From positions 13,246,501-13,310,500 of the forward strand of contig JBBMOA010000018.1 in NCBI GenBank assembly GCA_037954235.1: a DNA stretch of 64,000 bases, in the 5' to 3' direction. Both the position numbers and the translations under genes were made by a program. The DNA comes from Aulostomus chinensis (lineage: Eukaryota > Chordata > Actinopteri > Syngnathiformes > Aulostomidae). Shown here piece by piece: positions 49,850-64,000 of the stretch. Numbering within the stretch: the first letter of the stretch is position 1; each line of letters starts with the position of its first letter. The notes beneath the pieces are model-generated. The model made no database searches. It was not told the origin of the DNA and saw only the letters and a program-made list of their open reading frames with translations.

Positions 49850-50788
49850 AGCTTGGCTCAAGTCACACAAACATTTGAGATGTGATATTATGCTCTGGTG
49901 CAACCCTGTCTCCATGGCAATGGCTCAAGCTGACCTTGCCTAATTTGTGCCCAAACAACTGACAGCACATGGAAATACATAGCAGGTGAAATAAAATCAA
50001 AAGCTCACACTGAGCCGCCTTTGTGTCTCCTCGCTCACGCAGCAGTGGAGAGCAGAGCTGCAGCACAACCAATCACGTTACCTCCGAGTCTGCCTGCTTG
50101 CCTCATCAGCAAAGGATTTAACAACTGCTTCCGGGGTAACTTTTTTAACCAGCTGTCTTAAAATTGGGGAGAATTTTCAGGGCAAAATAGCAATTAGTGC
50201 ATTCGGTTGTTGTTTTTCATGTAACGTATAAATACAACCACTTAATATGTTAAAAAAAAAAAGTTCTAATATTGATGTGAAACGTTTTCAGTCACCTGCA
50301 TGTACGAGACGTACTGACCAAGAACAAAAATCACGTCCTTCATCTTCCTCCTAATTCATGCGTATGGAAGCTATTAAAAAAGAAAGATGAATTTTTCATT
50401 CTAATATCTGTAGAAATAAAAGATGCAGTAAAATGCAATTCAAGAAGTTGGTCTTAGTAGCCTTGTGAAAATCGGATACTGATTTTTAGTCTTTAGTTTC
50501 ATGATATGGAACCTGTGGCAAAAATAATAATAATTTTGCATTAAAATATCCATGTAAAATCCAGGATTTAGGAATTTACAATGAAGAAACAAGTTGTGTA
50601 TGATCTACGCAGTTTAGCAAGAATATCTGTATCATTTTGGAGTCTCTAGGTCACAGTACTATGAAAAGAATGAGAAGGAACAATTAATTTGCATTACTCA
50701 CTTTTCCAACCCAGTAACTTGTGATGCGTCTTTGTTTCATTTTCTACAGTGGAAACGACAACTTTGTCACTGGCGTTTTAGCTTGTGT

Positions 50789-50819
<31 letters not shown>

Positions 50820-52094
50820 GTCTGCCTGCACATAGGGACCTCAACTGGTACAAATAAAAAAATAATCCAAGAGCATTTTTTTTAGGGTTACTATGAAACT
50901 GAGTATTGGAGCGTGAGCTGGAGGCTCAGCACGGACTCCTGCTCCGAGGTGCCATCCTGCACCATGGAGGCTCATTAACATCCTCGAGCTTATTGATCGT
51001 GGACAGCAGCACCCAGGTTGAATCCATGATGCTCTTATTTCTTTGTCAGTCATGACTGATCTTTGGTCTGCAGGTTCCTTTGACATCGACCCAACTATTG
51101 TCTGTTGATTGCCATCAGACCGATTGATTAGTCTGGTGTGATGAGTGACGCACCTGATAGTGCTTTTGATTATTTCACTGTTAACGGACCTTAATTACAC
51201 CTCCTTTGATTTTAAAGAACAAAAACAGCGTGGACATTCTTTTTTTTCTTTTTTTTATTAACAGCCAAGCATACACACAACATGTTTGCCACAAGAAAAA
51301 AAAACCCCACATGAAGCGCACACTCCGGCGTTCTCCTTTTCTTCCCTGAGAAAACGCTGATGCTGCAGTCCTGTGTTCCGTCACACCCGCTCGTTCCCTT
51401 TCACAGTGCACTTTTCCCTCCATGAATTATGTATATGATTAATTAGGCTCGTCATGACAGGATATAGTCATCTGGTACTTCCCCTCTCTGCTAGTTCAAA
51501 CAAAAAATTGACCTTTTCTCCCCCCCCCTCTCTTTCTCTCTCTCTCTGTTATTGTTGGCTGTTATGGATGAGGGGGAAGGCGGTGGGTATTTGTTGCACC
51601 CCTTTGGGACGCTGCACAGCATTGCACACGGGAATACAATGAAATAACAAGATAACAAGATAAAAGCCTTGTGTTGGACTTCAAAGCATTTGACGGTTGC
51701 TTGTCTGCATCTCAGAGATTTCAAAGAACACGTCTCGTGTTCATGGAAGACCAGAGCGGCGTGTGTTAACATGGGATGTTGTCTATGAGGCACTTCTAAA
51801 ATCAAACCCCACCTCTTGGTGCACTGGTCTCATGAGAGGTGAACACCTCATGGATCAAGGCCCGGTGCTACTCCTCCTCTACGCTACGCACAGTCACAGC
51901 TGAGCGAGTGACCTAAAGGTTGCATTCCCAGAAAAATGGCTCACTCCTGGCTGACCGTCCTGCAGCCCGAGGTGCTGCTGCTGCCTGCAATAAACGTGCA
52001 CTCAGTTATTGATCCACCGCACTGAGAACACATGTGAATGCTCACACCTTTATGACAACAGGGAAGGGACATTTTGTGCCCAAATCTGCTTTAG

Positions 52095-52103
52095 AGTGTG
52101 TGT

Positions 52104-52158
<55 letters not shown>

Positions 52159-52182
52159 TGTGTGTGTGTGAGTGTGTGTGTA
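52095..52182. repeat. (GT)n microsatellite with GA/TA interruptions
   Basis: About 88 bp of GT units with three interruptions. Confidence 0.93.
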
Positions 52183-55100
52183 TGCTCCGTCCCCATAAAG
52201 CAATGAGAGGTTGTTGCAAGGTTTGCCTGTGAATTGCGAATCCTTTGGCCTGTCATTGATCCTGAGCTTCAATAGCTCTGTATTGATCGTCCATCTTTCC
52301 TTGTCCAGAGATGTCATGTACGTGTCCACTCGTGCTCCGCGGCCAGCGGCGTTCTCTTTGATCCTATATTTACAATAAGTAGACTACATTCTAGAAAAGA
52401 AAATATTTTGATTTGGGTATCAACATGAGTTTCTTATAGAACGATACATTAATATTCCTGTCACGGAGCGAAGTCCCTCTGGAGACACTTGCCCACGTTC
52501 CAACTCGCTTTGTGGAATTTGACCTGTAGCCTTTCCGACATGTTGAGGTGTAATGGGCTGGAATTTAAGATTGTGTTTTTAAAGAAGGACAGTAACTGGA
52601 TTGGCCAGCTCAGATTATGGTCTTTGTATTCTGTTTTTTTGAGCAACCACAACAGAAACAAAGGGACATTGTAAGCGCGTCAATCACCTGAATCGCGAGT
52701 TCACTTGATGACCTAAAAAATTCAGTGCATCAATTTATTGCTAATAATTCAAAATACTGCGCTTAAAGTCAAGCTCGTAGTATTTGCAGGAAAGTTAAGA
52801 CCAAGTTAACTGATGTATGCATCACAAAATGCTGCAAAAACTCCAGGAGGACTTCATGGTGTGAATAAATACACTTCTAGATGACTCGAGTCAGAATACT
52901 CCACATCTTAATTAGATTATTGCTTAATCTGACTAAAACTAAATTCAAGTTGAGGTCATCAGAACATCGTCAGGTTTAAATTGTAAGATTAGTAACCACT
53001 GAGATGGACTTGAACATTGTTCCGATCTTGATCACCTTCAGGATTTCATGTTCACAAGAAACACAGTGAAATCTGGTTATTCAGCTCTCATAATCTGGTG
53101 CGTCTCATCACCGGTGCTTCTTCAAATTTACCAGTTTGGATGTGAATGGTGAATCAATAAGAGAACATTTTGCCTCATAGCAGGCTTAGCACCCTCAAAC
53201 AACCACAAATCCACTTTATTTCCAGCAATAGGAGGAGAGTAGAAACCTGTTCTCATCTTTGACCGGCGTCCAGTGAGCAGCAGACGAAGATACACAGTCA
53301 TGTTTCTCTAGTATTTCTCGCCGTGACCTTTCTTTCTACAGCACCGAGAGACAAAACTCTCACTTTCTCAGAGGTGAGATGCTCTCATTGCTGCTGTTAT
53401 TTGGGGTTCTGCAGCCAGCAGCAGGAAACACGCAGCGGTTTTTCAGTTTATTTCACCGTGCAAGGAAAATGCTGCTTCTAAAACCCGAGATAAAACATAT
53501 CCAAGTTTGTGAAATCAGGAAATGATGAGCTGGAGTGAAGCTCAAGTCCAATGCGGCCAAGTGAGCTAGTTGCTAGCTAATTGACTCGTGAAGTAGCGTT
53601 TGAATTTCAAACCAATGAAGCAGTGTATTAAAGTGCTGCCATCCTCACCACTGCTCACCTCTAAAGTGCCTGACAGCATTACTTTGATGTACTGCGAAGG
53701 CTGCAGTTTTTGTTTGTTTTTTTTTTACACATTTTTAACAATCTTCTCAAAATCATTTAGCGTGCTGTTACGCTGAGCAGTGAAGCGCTGGATGTCTGCC
53801 GGCTTTTGTGTAATCATGCAAATCGGTCTCCAAGGCGGCGTCGGACACCGAGCGTGGCTGACCTCCTCCCGGCTGATTTACTCCTTCCCTCTATCTCTCC
53901 CAATGACATCAGAGCACTAAAGATGACAGGGAAGGGGAGAGGAACAAAGAAACGCTGTGGAGAGGCTGAAGAAATTAGATAGGAGAAGATCTCACAGAGG
54001 AGAAAACAGCAATTAAAGTGTAGACTGGATATTACTCATCTCTAGTGCAAACAAGAGTGACGTGGATCCCGACTCCTGGCAGTTCAGGCGATCCTGGTAT
54101 ATCAGCATGTGGCACGAACACAATGAACGACATGACAAGGAAATTACAATGCAGTTAGAAAGCAAAAACAAGACAAGAGTTTTACACATGCAGAGCTACG
54201 AAGGTACAGCTGGAGCTTTTGTGTGTTGCACATAAATCAAACTTCGTACAAACCTCAGCTGTCACTCAAACCCGCTGCTACAATCCTAAACGCTGCTACT
54301 TTTTAACGGTTGTATCGACCCCATTGATTTCACTTCTACAAACTCTGGCAGCACTTAGGTCCCTTATTCATTATTTATTTTCTTGTGTCGATCGTCGGGA
54401 CCTTAGCACTTCATTTCCTTCCGTTTATGTTCTTCCATGAAGCCGATTCGATAACAGTTGACCTGAGCTTTGATCTCCCCTCAGGACATTTATCTTTAAC
54501 ATTTTATGACATTTTAATCTAGTTGATTATTTTGCTTTTAACATGTTTGTATGACGCCTTTCAATTGTATCTCCAAGTCGTATTTTTTTGGAGTTTCTGA
54601 TGTCCTGTTTTAATTATCTACAGGAATGGATTGACTGAAGTTACAATCAGCTTCGACCGCTCTCCTGAGTTATTCATCAGTTATCAGTCAGCACTTGATT
54701 TCACTTCATTGTTGCCTACATTATTCTTAATTAACATTTTTTTTAAATTTCAGGCGCACACATCAGACAGCATGGTAAAGCTGCAGCAGAACCATTGGCT
54801 GTGAGGGCGCCCGTCCTCTCAGCTCCGAGCTGTTACCATCTGCTCGACATCTGACAGGGCCGACGGCCGTGAAAAACAGGTACAGAAATTCTCATTTTCC
54901 ATTTGAGGGCTGAAGGCTGAAGGCAGGTGGGGGGAGGCGAGCGCTGCTGTTGTTTGATCAGCCTGCAGGTGTAGCGTCGATGTAGTTGTAGTGATGATTT
55001 GCATTGAATGCTGATGTCTGGAGGGTTTACAGCGGATACTTGTCAATGTTTTCTTTTACACAGGCTGCAGGATAAACTACCCACCCGGGACAAATACTGA

Positions 55101-55341
55101 ACCTGAGCATAAACTTGCTTGCCAAGTTTTACGAACACCAAGATAAAACTAATGCAGTATAATGGGTTGAACTAATATCCAATCAGTGACATGCATATGA
55201 AGTAGGGTGCATAAGCATGCCAGTATTACCCAGAATACAGCACTGCCTCCCAAACTGGGATGCAAAGAAGTGGACAGTTTTCAGAAACCTTCTCCAAATT
55301 TGCCATGGAAAGTTCATTTTGGGAATTTGTACCTATTTTTG

Positions 55342-55490
55342 GTAAATTGGAATTCATGTGAATTTATAAAAATCAAAGGCAACATATGTAAATTCATGTG
55401 AATTTATAAAAATCAAAGGCAACATAGGTAAATTCATGTGAATATATAGAATCAAAGGGAATATATGCGAATTAATGTTAATATATGGGG
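55342..55490. repeat. 40-bp AT-rich tandem repeat, about 3.5 copies
   Basis: A unit containing AAATTCATGTGAATTTATAA and ATCAAAGGCAACATA is repeated at a 40-bp period. The first two full copies are nearly identical and the last is diverged. No coding meaning. Confidence 0.85.
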
Positions 55491-58400
55491 AAAAATAACG
55501 TGAAATAATATGAATATTGGCGGAATTAATGGGGCTTGACAGGAATAAACATTAATTTATGCTTACTGTATTTTGCCACTGTGCTTATTAGACTATGAAG
55601 GCCACACCCTCTGTGCTTCCATCCTCTCATGAGATAATAGAAAATATTTTATTCTGTTTTACTCTCATATTTTCTAAAGCTGTGGGAAAGCATCCATTAA
55701 TTGAAAGTGATGAAAGTCAGAAAATGTCATTTTTAAAATGGGCATTACAAGTGTTTACTTCTGCTGATGAGAATAGAAAATGTCTATATTTAGTGTGTGT
55801 GTGTGTGTGTGTGTGTGTAAAAGGTAAATACATCCCCCAAATTTCCAGTTTATCCCTTTATAACTCCCACGAAAAGTTTCCATCTTTGAATATTCCAAGA
55901 AATTTGCAACTCTTCTCCCAAATAATCAATCATTTGAATGCAGACAGACTCAAAACAAATCTATGAGCAGAAATCACCGGGGCCGTTTTAATTGTTATTT
56001 CTTGCTTCTTCTTGTTTTATTACGACATAATTCATCGAGTGTGAGTTCACGTGTCGCATCCAGGGGTGTGGTTGTGGACGTGTGTGTGTGTGTGAGGATG
56101 AAGTCAATGAGTACTGACATTTGCACTGATGTGCACTGAAATGGAAAATACAGTCCAGACTGACAAACACCTGACTCCCCTCAAAACCACGAGCCCACCC
56201 TCTCACCAGCTCTCCGAGCATTTGAAGTAGACGTTGTTCTGCTACACTTTCTATCAAAATGACGCAGGTTAATTCTTGGATTTGTGTGAGTAGCAAAAAG
56301 ATTTTTTTGTTTTGTTTTGTTTTGTTTTTTAAAAAGTAGTGGATTTCAGTTTCACTTAAAATCCAGGAAAGCAAATGCCAGCTAATATTACAGTTATGAA
56401 ACGAGACCAGGTCCCAGGTTGGGGGGGGGGGGGGGGGGGCTGCTGGATGGATGGACTGTGGGGACCTGGAAACAACAAACTGACTGTTATGTTATTAGGA
56501 AAAGGGGTCTTACTCAATTACTGGTGCAATTTAGGATCTACATACTCATAGTAGAGGTACCAGTGTAAAAAGAAAAAAGAAAAAGTGGGGAGGGGGCGCT
56601 TGGGGTGTTGTGTACCCTTCAGATTCTTTTGTATTATTTCTGTTATTCAAAAGTTGTGCTCTGTACTTGCCTTTTGAAGACCGATATTGTACTTTTGAGG
56701 GAACAATGTGCCAATGAGGGAAGTGCTTTTGATGGAAAGTTTTCATCATGTAAATTCCAGGGTCACGGATGCAAAGACACACTGTTTATGAAGAGCTGGG
56801 AGTGAGATTTCTACCCACACACGCAGAACATGTCCACGACGGGACAATCGAACTGTCTTGAAACTTACAGTACATGGACACATAACAGATAGAGCCCAGG
56901 ATAATCTCGCAGACTAAAACCTTCTGCCACTTCCGATATCATCTGCTGAGTGAAGAGGGACAAAAAGCAGGCAGGCATCTACCTTGTACTTGTTTGTGTT
57001 TGACCAATCCGTTTGAGAGAGAGAGAGAGAGCATCTGTCAAAAAGCAGCAAAAACACAAAGACAGATCTACAACAAGATAGGACCCCCCCCCCCCCCAAA
57101 GAGACAAGAACGGGGTCACGCGCCATATTTTGTAAGACAAAGAAACCAAGAAAATTGGCCCTCGCTGTCACTTGAGACGTGCGACTAATAAAACTCCCTC
57201 CAAACCATCGTCCACTGAATGTGCATCACCTAATAAGTGCCATGTCGAAAAAAGAATGCGTCCATTAGCAGAGTCCAAATTGGATTCTGTTTATGAATTC
57301 AAATTGAAGTGAGCTCAGTTGTCTTCTGATGACAGGAACAAATTTGTTTTTACTTTCTGTGGTATTATTTATTTTTGAAATCCAACGACACCCCGCGACA
57401 AAATAAACAACATGAAATATGCAATTAACTGAAATCGATGCGTTTTGAGATGACCGTGGTTTCAATTCCTATCAAAGATTTCTTTGCTCGGAGACGTTCT
57501 GCATAACAACGATAACGGCGTTCACACATAGCTTTGTTTACCCCCTCGTCTAATTGCCAATTTAATATTTCATCACTGATACGGCTACACTGTTCATCAT
57601 CATGCTAATGAGAAATATAACAGTTGATCACTTTGATCCTGAACCAAAACTGTGTTAATAGGTTGTCATGAAATTTGATGGAGAACAGAGAAATTCTTCA
57701 CTTTTCCTTAACCCAATAATGACATTCCCGTTTATGGGATTTGAGTTTAATGAGTCTTACTAACTACTGGATGGACTACTATTAGTTTTCTGTATGAGAT
57801 ACCACTTTGCAGGGGATCTGATTTTTTCTGATTTTTATTTGTTCCCGATACCTGATTTTTTGAAAAATTGGTTCATGACTAGATGTCTGCAAAACTACTG
57901 ATATTCTTGTTAGCGTCAACTTTAGCCTGCTTTGTGTTTGATGCTGGTATTAGCTGATACTAAGTAATTTTGAAGTAATATTGAAGCACGGAGAGATGCA
58001 CGCGTTGCATCATCAAGATAATAATTCTAACCATGGCATTTGAAGAAAGCATGCAGATAATAAACAGTCATGGTCCGAATAGCGAGCCTTGTGGTACTCC
58101 TTAGTTGATAGAAGTAGATTTGTGTCATGAGGAACACCGCAGAAGACTGAAATATGGAGCTGTGCTTGAAAATGTCAGATGAAATTGAAAGAGTCCAAAA
58201 ATCCTAAGAGTTGAGCAGCATAGGAACTAGAGACTCCATGAAAGTGAAAGTCCTGCTAATAGGGACAGACTCTCTACAGCTGCTCTTTCATAAGAGTCAG
58301 ATTTTTGCTGTCAGACTGGATCGTAACAGCATTTACACATCTTTTTCACTGCAGGGATATCATGCAGCCGCTACGTGTCTCCATCTGTATAAAAACACAC

Positions 58401-59436
58401 ATAGACCTGATGTGGAGTCTGATTGATTCTGCTTAATTGGCTCCATCGTTGGAGCACGTGTTTGCTGTCATGCCTGGCACAGTGGGAAGTGTGGGACAGT
58501 TGGAGCAAAAAGCAAACCTGCCGTAGTTGTACCCTAGTCTTTAGTCTACAAATGCAGACTGAGTAGACATTCCCAGTATCTGAGGGTATGAGTTGATGTG
58601 GGTCTACAGTAATTACTGTTTTCAGCTCCGCCCTTTTTTTGTAGGTACAAAACAGAAAAAAACTAACTAAACAAGTCTTGTCCGTCCATCACATGCATCT
58701 CTCCATTGTATTCTAGCTCCTTGACCTCTTCTAGGTCCAACAGTCCAAATATAGACCCCCCATCCACTGACATCGCTGTCATCACACTGAGGTCTGTCTG
58801 ATGACCCGTAAGACAAGAACACTGATGTGAGACTGAGGTAAGATCTTTTTTACGTCCACATCTATCAGCCTGGGTGTAGGATTTCTCCTTCTTTTGTTGG
58901 CGTCAGTGTCTGTAATACACCGCACTTCCAGCACATGATTACTCACTTATCTCTTTGTTCCTGATAGAAAGACTCAAACCACACACATCTTAAACTGAAT
59001 ATGCTGACCTCCGTCATCATGGAGACCGTCATATTCTGTCTTTTCTTTCTAAATGTACTTGTTCCCATCTCCTCTTTTTAACCTTTCACTCTGTCTTTGG
59101 GAGTAGACAGCGCTCTACTAGAGTGGAATTTCAATATGGATGCATCATGTGCAGGAAGTGTTGGCTTGACTTTCACTTCCTGGGCTCCTGTGGATACACA
59201 ACATATGTTCAACAGCTAAATACGGACATTTTTCTTCTGCCAGTGGAGTTTGTAGTGTAGCCATGTGACACGCTCCAGCTTACTTTGTCTCACTGCTGCT
59301 TGAAGCTTTTTTACCTTCAAAGACCCTTTTCTTCATTCACCTCATTCATCTTTCCACTGCTTCTTTGCCTTCTTTTGTTTTCACCCCCTCTTTCACACAC
59401 ACCCTGTATTTCTACCTCTGTTTTTCAGTGATATGG

Positions 59437-59437
<1 letters not shown>

Positions 59438-59493
<56 letters not shown>

Positions 59494-59494
59494 T
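59438..59494. repeat. (GT)n microsatellite
   Basis: About 27 GT units with one TATG break. A CA/CG mixed run of opposite phase lies at 59631-59692. Confidence 0.93.
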
Positions 59495-62400
59495 GCAAAG
59501 ACAAAAGACAACATTTGCTACAAAGGAAGTCCTGGAGGCTTCTTGATCCAAGTGGCAACAAAAGCCACTTGACACTTAAAAGCTGCTCAAAAATACCATT
59601 TGCAGCTAAGATGGTAGAGTCGCCTTCTTGCACGCACACACACATGCACACGCACGCATACACACACACACACACACATGCGCACGCGCGCCAATATCAA
59701 ACCTACCGTTGAGTTTTCATTTGTCTGTGTGTGTATATGCTCAACTGTTTAACTTTGTCATGATTCATTTAATGTTCATGCACATTAACATAACAAAAAA
59801 AGTACAAGTCTCTCTACTTGGTTCCCCCACATTCAGGGGCACATAGAACCATCATACTACGTCCTCCTTTAATCAATTCTTTCCTGGCCTCGACTGCATG
59901 ACGCTTCCATTCTCAATTCGCTTCCATTTTCATCACAACACGGAAATAAATAAAACAGAAATATGCAGAGAAATATGATGAATCAACTTAAAAAGGATCA
60001 AGCTGCAGTTCATGTTCTTCTGGTAAAATAATGGTATCCGGTCTTAATGAGGCAGCGCGGGGAGGCTGACAGTGGCGACCAGACAGAACGTTTTCTACAT
60101 GTCCGCCATCAAGAAATCAAACTTTTCATCCAGTCATGGGGCTGGAAGAATCATGAATATAGAATTATATGTAGTTGAATTTACAGTCAAATTATTCGGT
60201 TAGGTGTTTAAAAGAAACACTGATGTGGATAAGATGTGAGGTTTTCTTCTGTAAAATCCTTATTAGACGTTCAAAATGTAGAAATTATGCTTTTATTCTT
60301 TACTGAATTCAGACGTTTTCTGTAATTAGGTGTCGTCTATTCCAAAATCTACTCACACAAGTCCAAGAATTGCAGAAATGCATCATGTGTCTGGCAGAAT
60401 AAAAAACTGGCTTGGAAATAAACAGAACGTGTGTGTGTGTTATTCTCCTCAGCTACCCTTGCTGTCGGCAATGAAGCATCTACAGTACGCTAACCTTTAG
60501 GTGTCTCTGGAATGTTCATTCTCTGATTGTTTCTGGCAACTTCTTGTAATTTTAAGTGTTTTTTTTCCACAGTAAATGTTATACACTGCTCAGTTTCCAG
60601 CCTCATCGGAGAATCTGATGTCTCTCCGGTGTTACGCTCCGGAGCCCCAACACTAGCATCCAGAACAGCTAAGCTAACTAGCAGTTAGCCATCCAGTGGG
60701 TGTCTGGAGCTCTGTAATACACAGATTTAAAAAAAAAAAGAAAAAGTTTTCTATCTGCTTGTGTGGCTCTAAAAGTCATGCACAATAAGTATAAGTGTAT
60801 GTCTTAAACGTTGAGTATATCTGTGTCAGGTCTATTCCTTCAATTAAATGTGTTGTGCAACCAGATTGCTAGCATCAGCACAGTGGGAGCTAGCTAGTAC
60901 CAGTTTCTGGGTGATGAAGAGCCAGTCTGATTGTTGGGTATTCACAACTATGTGATTATTAGTTAAAATATTAGACAATAGTGGGCTGCATTCACCAAAA
61001 CCACATAAAGAGCTAAACAGGAAGCAGTGAAGAAAGTAGCAACTGCTTAATGATGCAACGTCTGATGTTTTGCTGACTCGACAGGCCACCTGGACGACCA
61101 GGGCGAATGGAGTCTCCAGCGGAGGAGAAATGCTTGCCCTGTGTGGGGCTCCACGCTCAGTAGAGCGCCTAATTGAGGTGATAAATATGAGATGGTGGAG
61201 CTGGAACACAAAGGCTCCCAGGAACTCTCCTCGCATGAACCTGCAGGGGGAGGTGGCTGTTTAACAAAAGTGCGACTGTGTGGAAGCGATGATGTGACCA
61301 CAGACTTCTGTGCTGCTCATATCGAGCCCTCTCAAATCTGCAGCGTGTTGCAAGTTCAGCTCACTCTTAATTTGTATATTCAGAATTGAATCATGACTAA
61401 ATACAAAAGGAAAGCTTTTTGACACGTATTTTGAGGCTCATCATTAAAAAAGGCTTGAAGTGCGGTATAATTATGTTCAGTTTGATGAACAATAAGGGTC
61501 ATTACCACGGGGCCCTCTACCAGTCCGTTCATCTCCCGACAAATAGGTCACATTGTTATTAGTTTCATCACAAATGGACAACCCGTGCACTCTTACAGGT
61601 CTGACGGCACGAGTAAGTTCATGTTTGCAGTCTGATAAAATACATGAAGAGGATTTCTGTTCAATTTTCTGGCTACTGTATGTAATGTGATGTAAATATA
61701 TGTAGGCTACGTCTTTGAAATTCATGAGCGTCTTCATGGGGTGCCCTTCGCTACAACCTTGCTTAATGCATAATATGAATTTATTGTGTGTTTGTGAGCC
61801 GGAGCCGATGGTCGGCCTCTTATTCTCTCTCTCCCCCTGCAGAACGCTGCATGCATGAGAGACGGCAGCCAAAAGCTCTTTCACACCACACGGCAGCTTC
61901 CAGAGACACAGCGCCACCAGATGCAACAGGCGTCTTACGCCTCACCGTTAAATCCACTCAGCGCGTATTTCAATAAATAAATCATCTCAGTCTGAGGAAT
62001 TTCAGTTTGGACTTCTTTTGTAATTTTGTGCTTGATCTTTCCATTCTTCCCTCTTGTGTCTTCTACTTCCTCTCTTTGTCTGTTTTCCCGCCTTTTTTGT
62101 GAGTTCTCGCTTGTGTCTCGTCTGTTGATCATTCTTCATCAGCCAGAAAAAGCCTGTTCCGAGCGTTTCTGCTCCTCTCCAGGTTGGATTCTCCATTAGA
62201 TCGTTTCCACTTCCTCGTGGTTTATTTGTATAAACTATCTTACTTCCCTTTTTCTCTTCCAGTCTCTGCAAGTGCAAGTCCAACCTTCCAGTGTTGCCAG
62301 ATACCTGATAATATCTGGTTGCACGGAAATGCTCCCTCTACATGATGCACATCAGCAGTGCCAGAAGTCTCCTGTGGGTCGCAGTTTCATTGTGTGAAGT

Positions 62401-63580
62401 TCCATTGCACATCAGAAACTGGTGGCTCTGACAGCTGACCTCAAATCAAAATGTCTACCAGCCTCATCTGCTCATGAAAACTACAAACGGCCCCTGAGGC
62501 GCGTGTATCAGGTATCGTGGTGTGAAGGCGACCGGTGACGTGCAAAGAGACACGCGTGTAAAAAGAGGCGGGAGGAACTCGCAAGGACATACCGATTAGA
62601 AATCAGCTAAAATCCAACAGGCGTTCCACGAAGTGAGCCGCCTCTGCTGACCCTCTCAGTGCGCTGCCACGTTTGCGCCGATGTCACGTGCGAACTGGAG
62701 CAGTAGAACACACCGTGGTTTAAAGACCACGAGATCAACCGAACCATCCAGACTCCCATTCGTCATTCGTCATTTTTGTATTTTTCGGCAGTTAGCATCC
62801 AGCTAGTTGGGGCGCCACCTCCTCTCGCAATCATCACTGCACGTGACAGCAGGTTTATTCGCCTCGTTCGTCACCATCGTGGCGTTGCTTCGGATAAACC
62901 TGGGTTTTCTGAAATGACAGTTATGTTTGTTTTTTTTAGTTCCAATAATGTCCCTCAAAATAAGGTCACTTTAAAGGATTCTGGCATGATTGTTTTCACG
63001 TTTTCTACCCGGCAACACTGCACCTGCCTCCTCACCTGACTGACACACATTAATGAAACATAATCTTCACTTTTACATTTTTACTACAGCGTAACCTGCC
63101 GAGACAAATAAATTAGAAACAAACCTTAAAACCAAGAGCGTCCTGTTTGTGCATATTTTGTAAGTAAAGTTCATCTATAATCCCTTTGAAGTGCATGCTG
63201 ATTTTTTTTTGTTTTTTTTGCCAAGGTTACCATAATTAAAGTTCCAACTAAATATCAAACAAATAAATTGCATGAATATAAAAAAACAAACAAAAAAACT
63301 GCTGCCTTTGTTGCTTTGTATGCTCCCTGAATTGGAGGACAAAAAATAAACTTTTTTTTTTTTTGTGCAACGCAATTTCACAGAAGAGCAAACTTTATTA
63401 CAAATTCAGCAATAAGATGGTATACATTAACTTTTCTTTAGAGGATGTGATTTATTGTTTTTTTTGGGGGGGGGGGGGTTGTGCTTCATTAACAATCCGT
63501 GTGATGTTTGGGAGCGTAGCCCTGCTCTCATGCTGCAGCTGCTAATTTAATCTGCTTTATTATGAGCTGCTACTTTCTGT

Positions 63581-63581
<1 letters not shown>

Positions 63582-63634
<53 letters not shown>
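63582..63634. repeat. (TC)n-(AC)n compound microsatellite
   Basis: A TC run passes directly into about 19 AC units. Confidence 0.93.
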
Positions 63635-63636
<2 letters not shown>

Positions 63637-64000
63637 CTGGAGGTTATTTCAGTAAAGTATATTAATTGTCACTTATCAAACAAACCCCGCCACTTTCATG
63701 GTAAATAAAGAATAGAATAATACCTCAGTAATCTGCTGTTGGGAGGAAGAGTCAAACAGAGGTCAGAAACATTTCTTTACCCTCTGCGCTCCCAGTCCTT
63801 CTATTCTATTCTCACTATTCAGCAGCAAATGTAATAAGAGGATTCCTGAGAAATATCACTGGAGTTCTGCCAACTGTTTTCATGTAAAGTGAAATTGCAC
63901 AGTTCTAAATCCACACAGGGGAAAAGATGTGACAGCTTGAAGTGGGATTTCAAATCTTGCCAACGCAGCAGTCAACATACGACTGAAGCGCCAGAGCTCA

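Larger units (their letters stand above)
44651..64000. other. Long non-coding stretch beyond LUC7L3
   Basis: Nearly 20 kb without a recognisable gene, apart from one possible exon at 46477-46624. It has GA, GT, CA and poly-G arrays, a 40-bp minisatellite and unique DNA. The size would suit an intergenic desert or a large intron of a neighbouring gene; sequence alone does not decide. Confidence 0.6.

Noticed and set aside
61780..61976. Pyrimidine tract plus CAG at 61850 followed by a plus-strand frame, looking like an exon
   Set aside because: No recognisable protein and no donor or partner exon; an overlapping minus-strand frame is equally open.

Overview
The window reads as nuclear genomic DNA of a ray-finned (probably percomorph teleost) fish. 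It has three spliced protein-coding genes with short introns and canonical GT..AG sites. It also has very many (CA)n, (CT)n and GATA-type microsatellites, plus a tRNA-headed SINE and a FADD-type LINE of kinds common in fish genomes. No bacterial, viral, plasmid or CRISPR features were seen.

Layout. (1) 1-23 kb is non-coding, AT-leaning intergenic or intronic DNA with microsatellites, a SINE split by a 5'-truncated LINE (3726-5276), degenerate dispersed repeats (about 17.99-18.24 kb and 19.57-19.93 kb) and a 42-bp minisatellite (21.3-21.7 kb). (2) 23594-26475, minus strand: WFIKKN2, a secreted multi-domain inhibitor/binding protein, in three coding exons; its first intron is mostly a 0.7-kb GATA/GACA array. 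(3) 26.5-33.7 kb: intergenic, plus the probable ANKRD40 3' UTR. (4) 33750-37966, minus strand: ANKRD40 in five coding exons. (5) 37967-39064: a shared divergent promoter. (6) 39065-42453, plus strand: LUC7L3 in ten coding exons, followed by a long 3' UTR to a polyadenylation signal near 44626. (7) 44.7-64 kb: non-coding DNA with microsatellites and one unexplained possible coding exon on the minus strand (46477-46624).

How the genes relate. ANKRD40 and LUC7L3 are head to head, with their start codons about 1.1 kb apart. LUC7L3 is a U1 snRNP-linked splicing factor, ANKRD40 a poorly characterised ankyrin protein, and WFIKKN2 an extracellular antagonist of myostatin/GDF11. They do not form a pathway. 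They are linked by conserved synteny: as I recall, the same three genes sit together on human 17q21.33, although the relative order and orientation look different here.

I did not find a convincing new biological system. The best leads are the nested retroposons, which keep both target-site duplications and share a LINE/SINE 3' tail; the GATA array 22 nt from a splice donor; a possible 3' UTR intron in LUC7L3; and the orphan exon-like frame at 46.5 kb. Exon coordinates were derived by hand from reading frames and splice consensus. No searches or alignments were run, and all homology statements rest on remembered family sequences.
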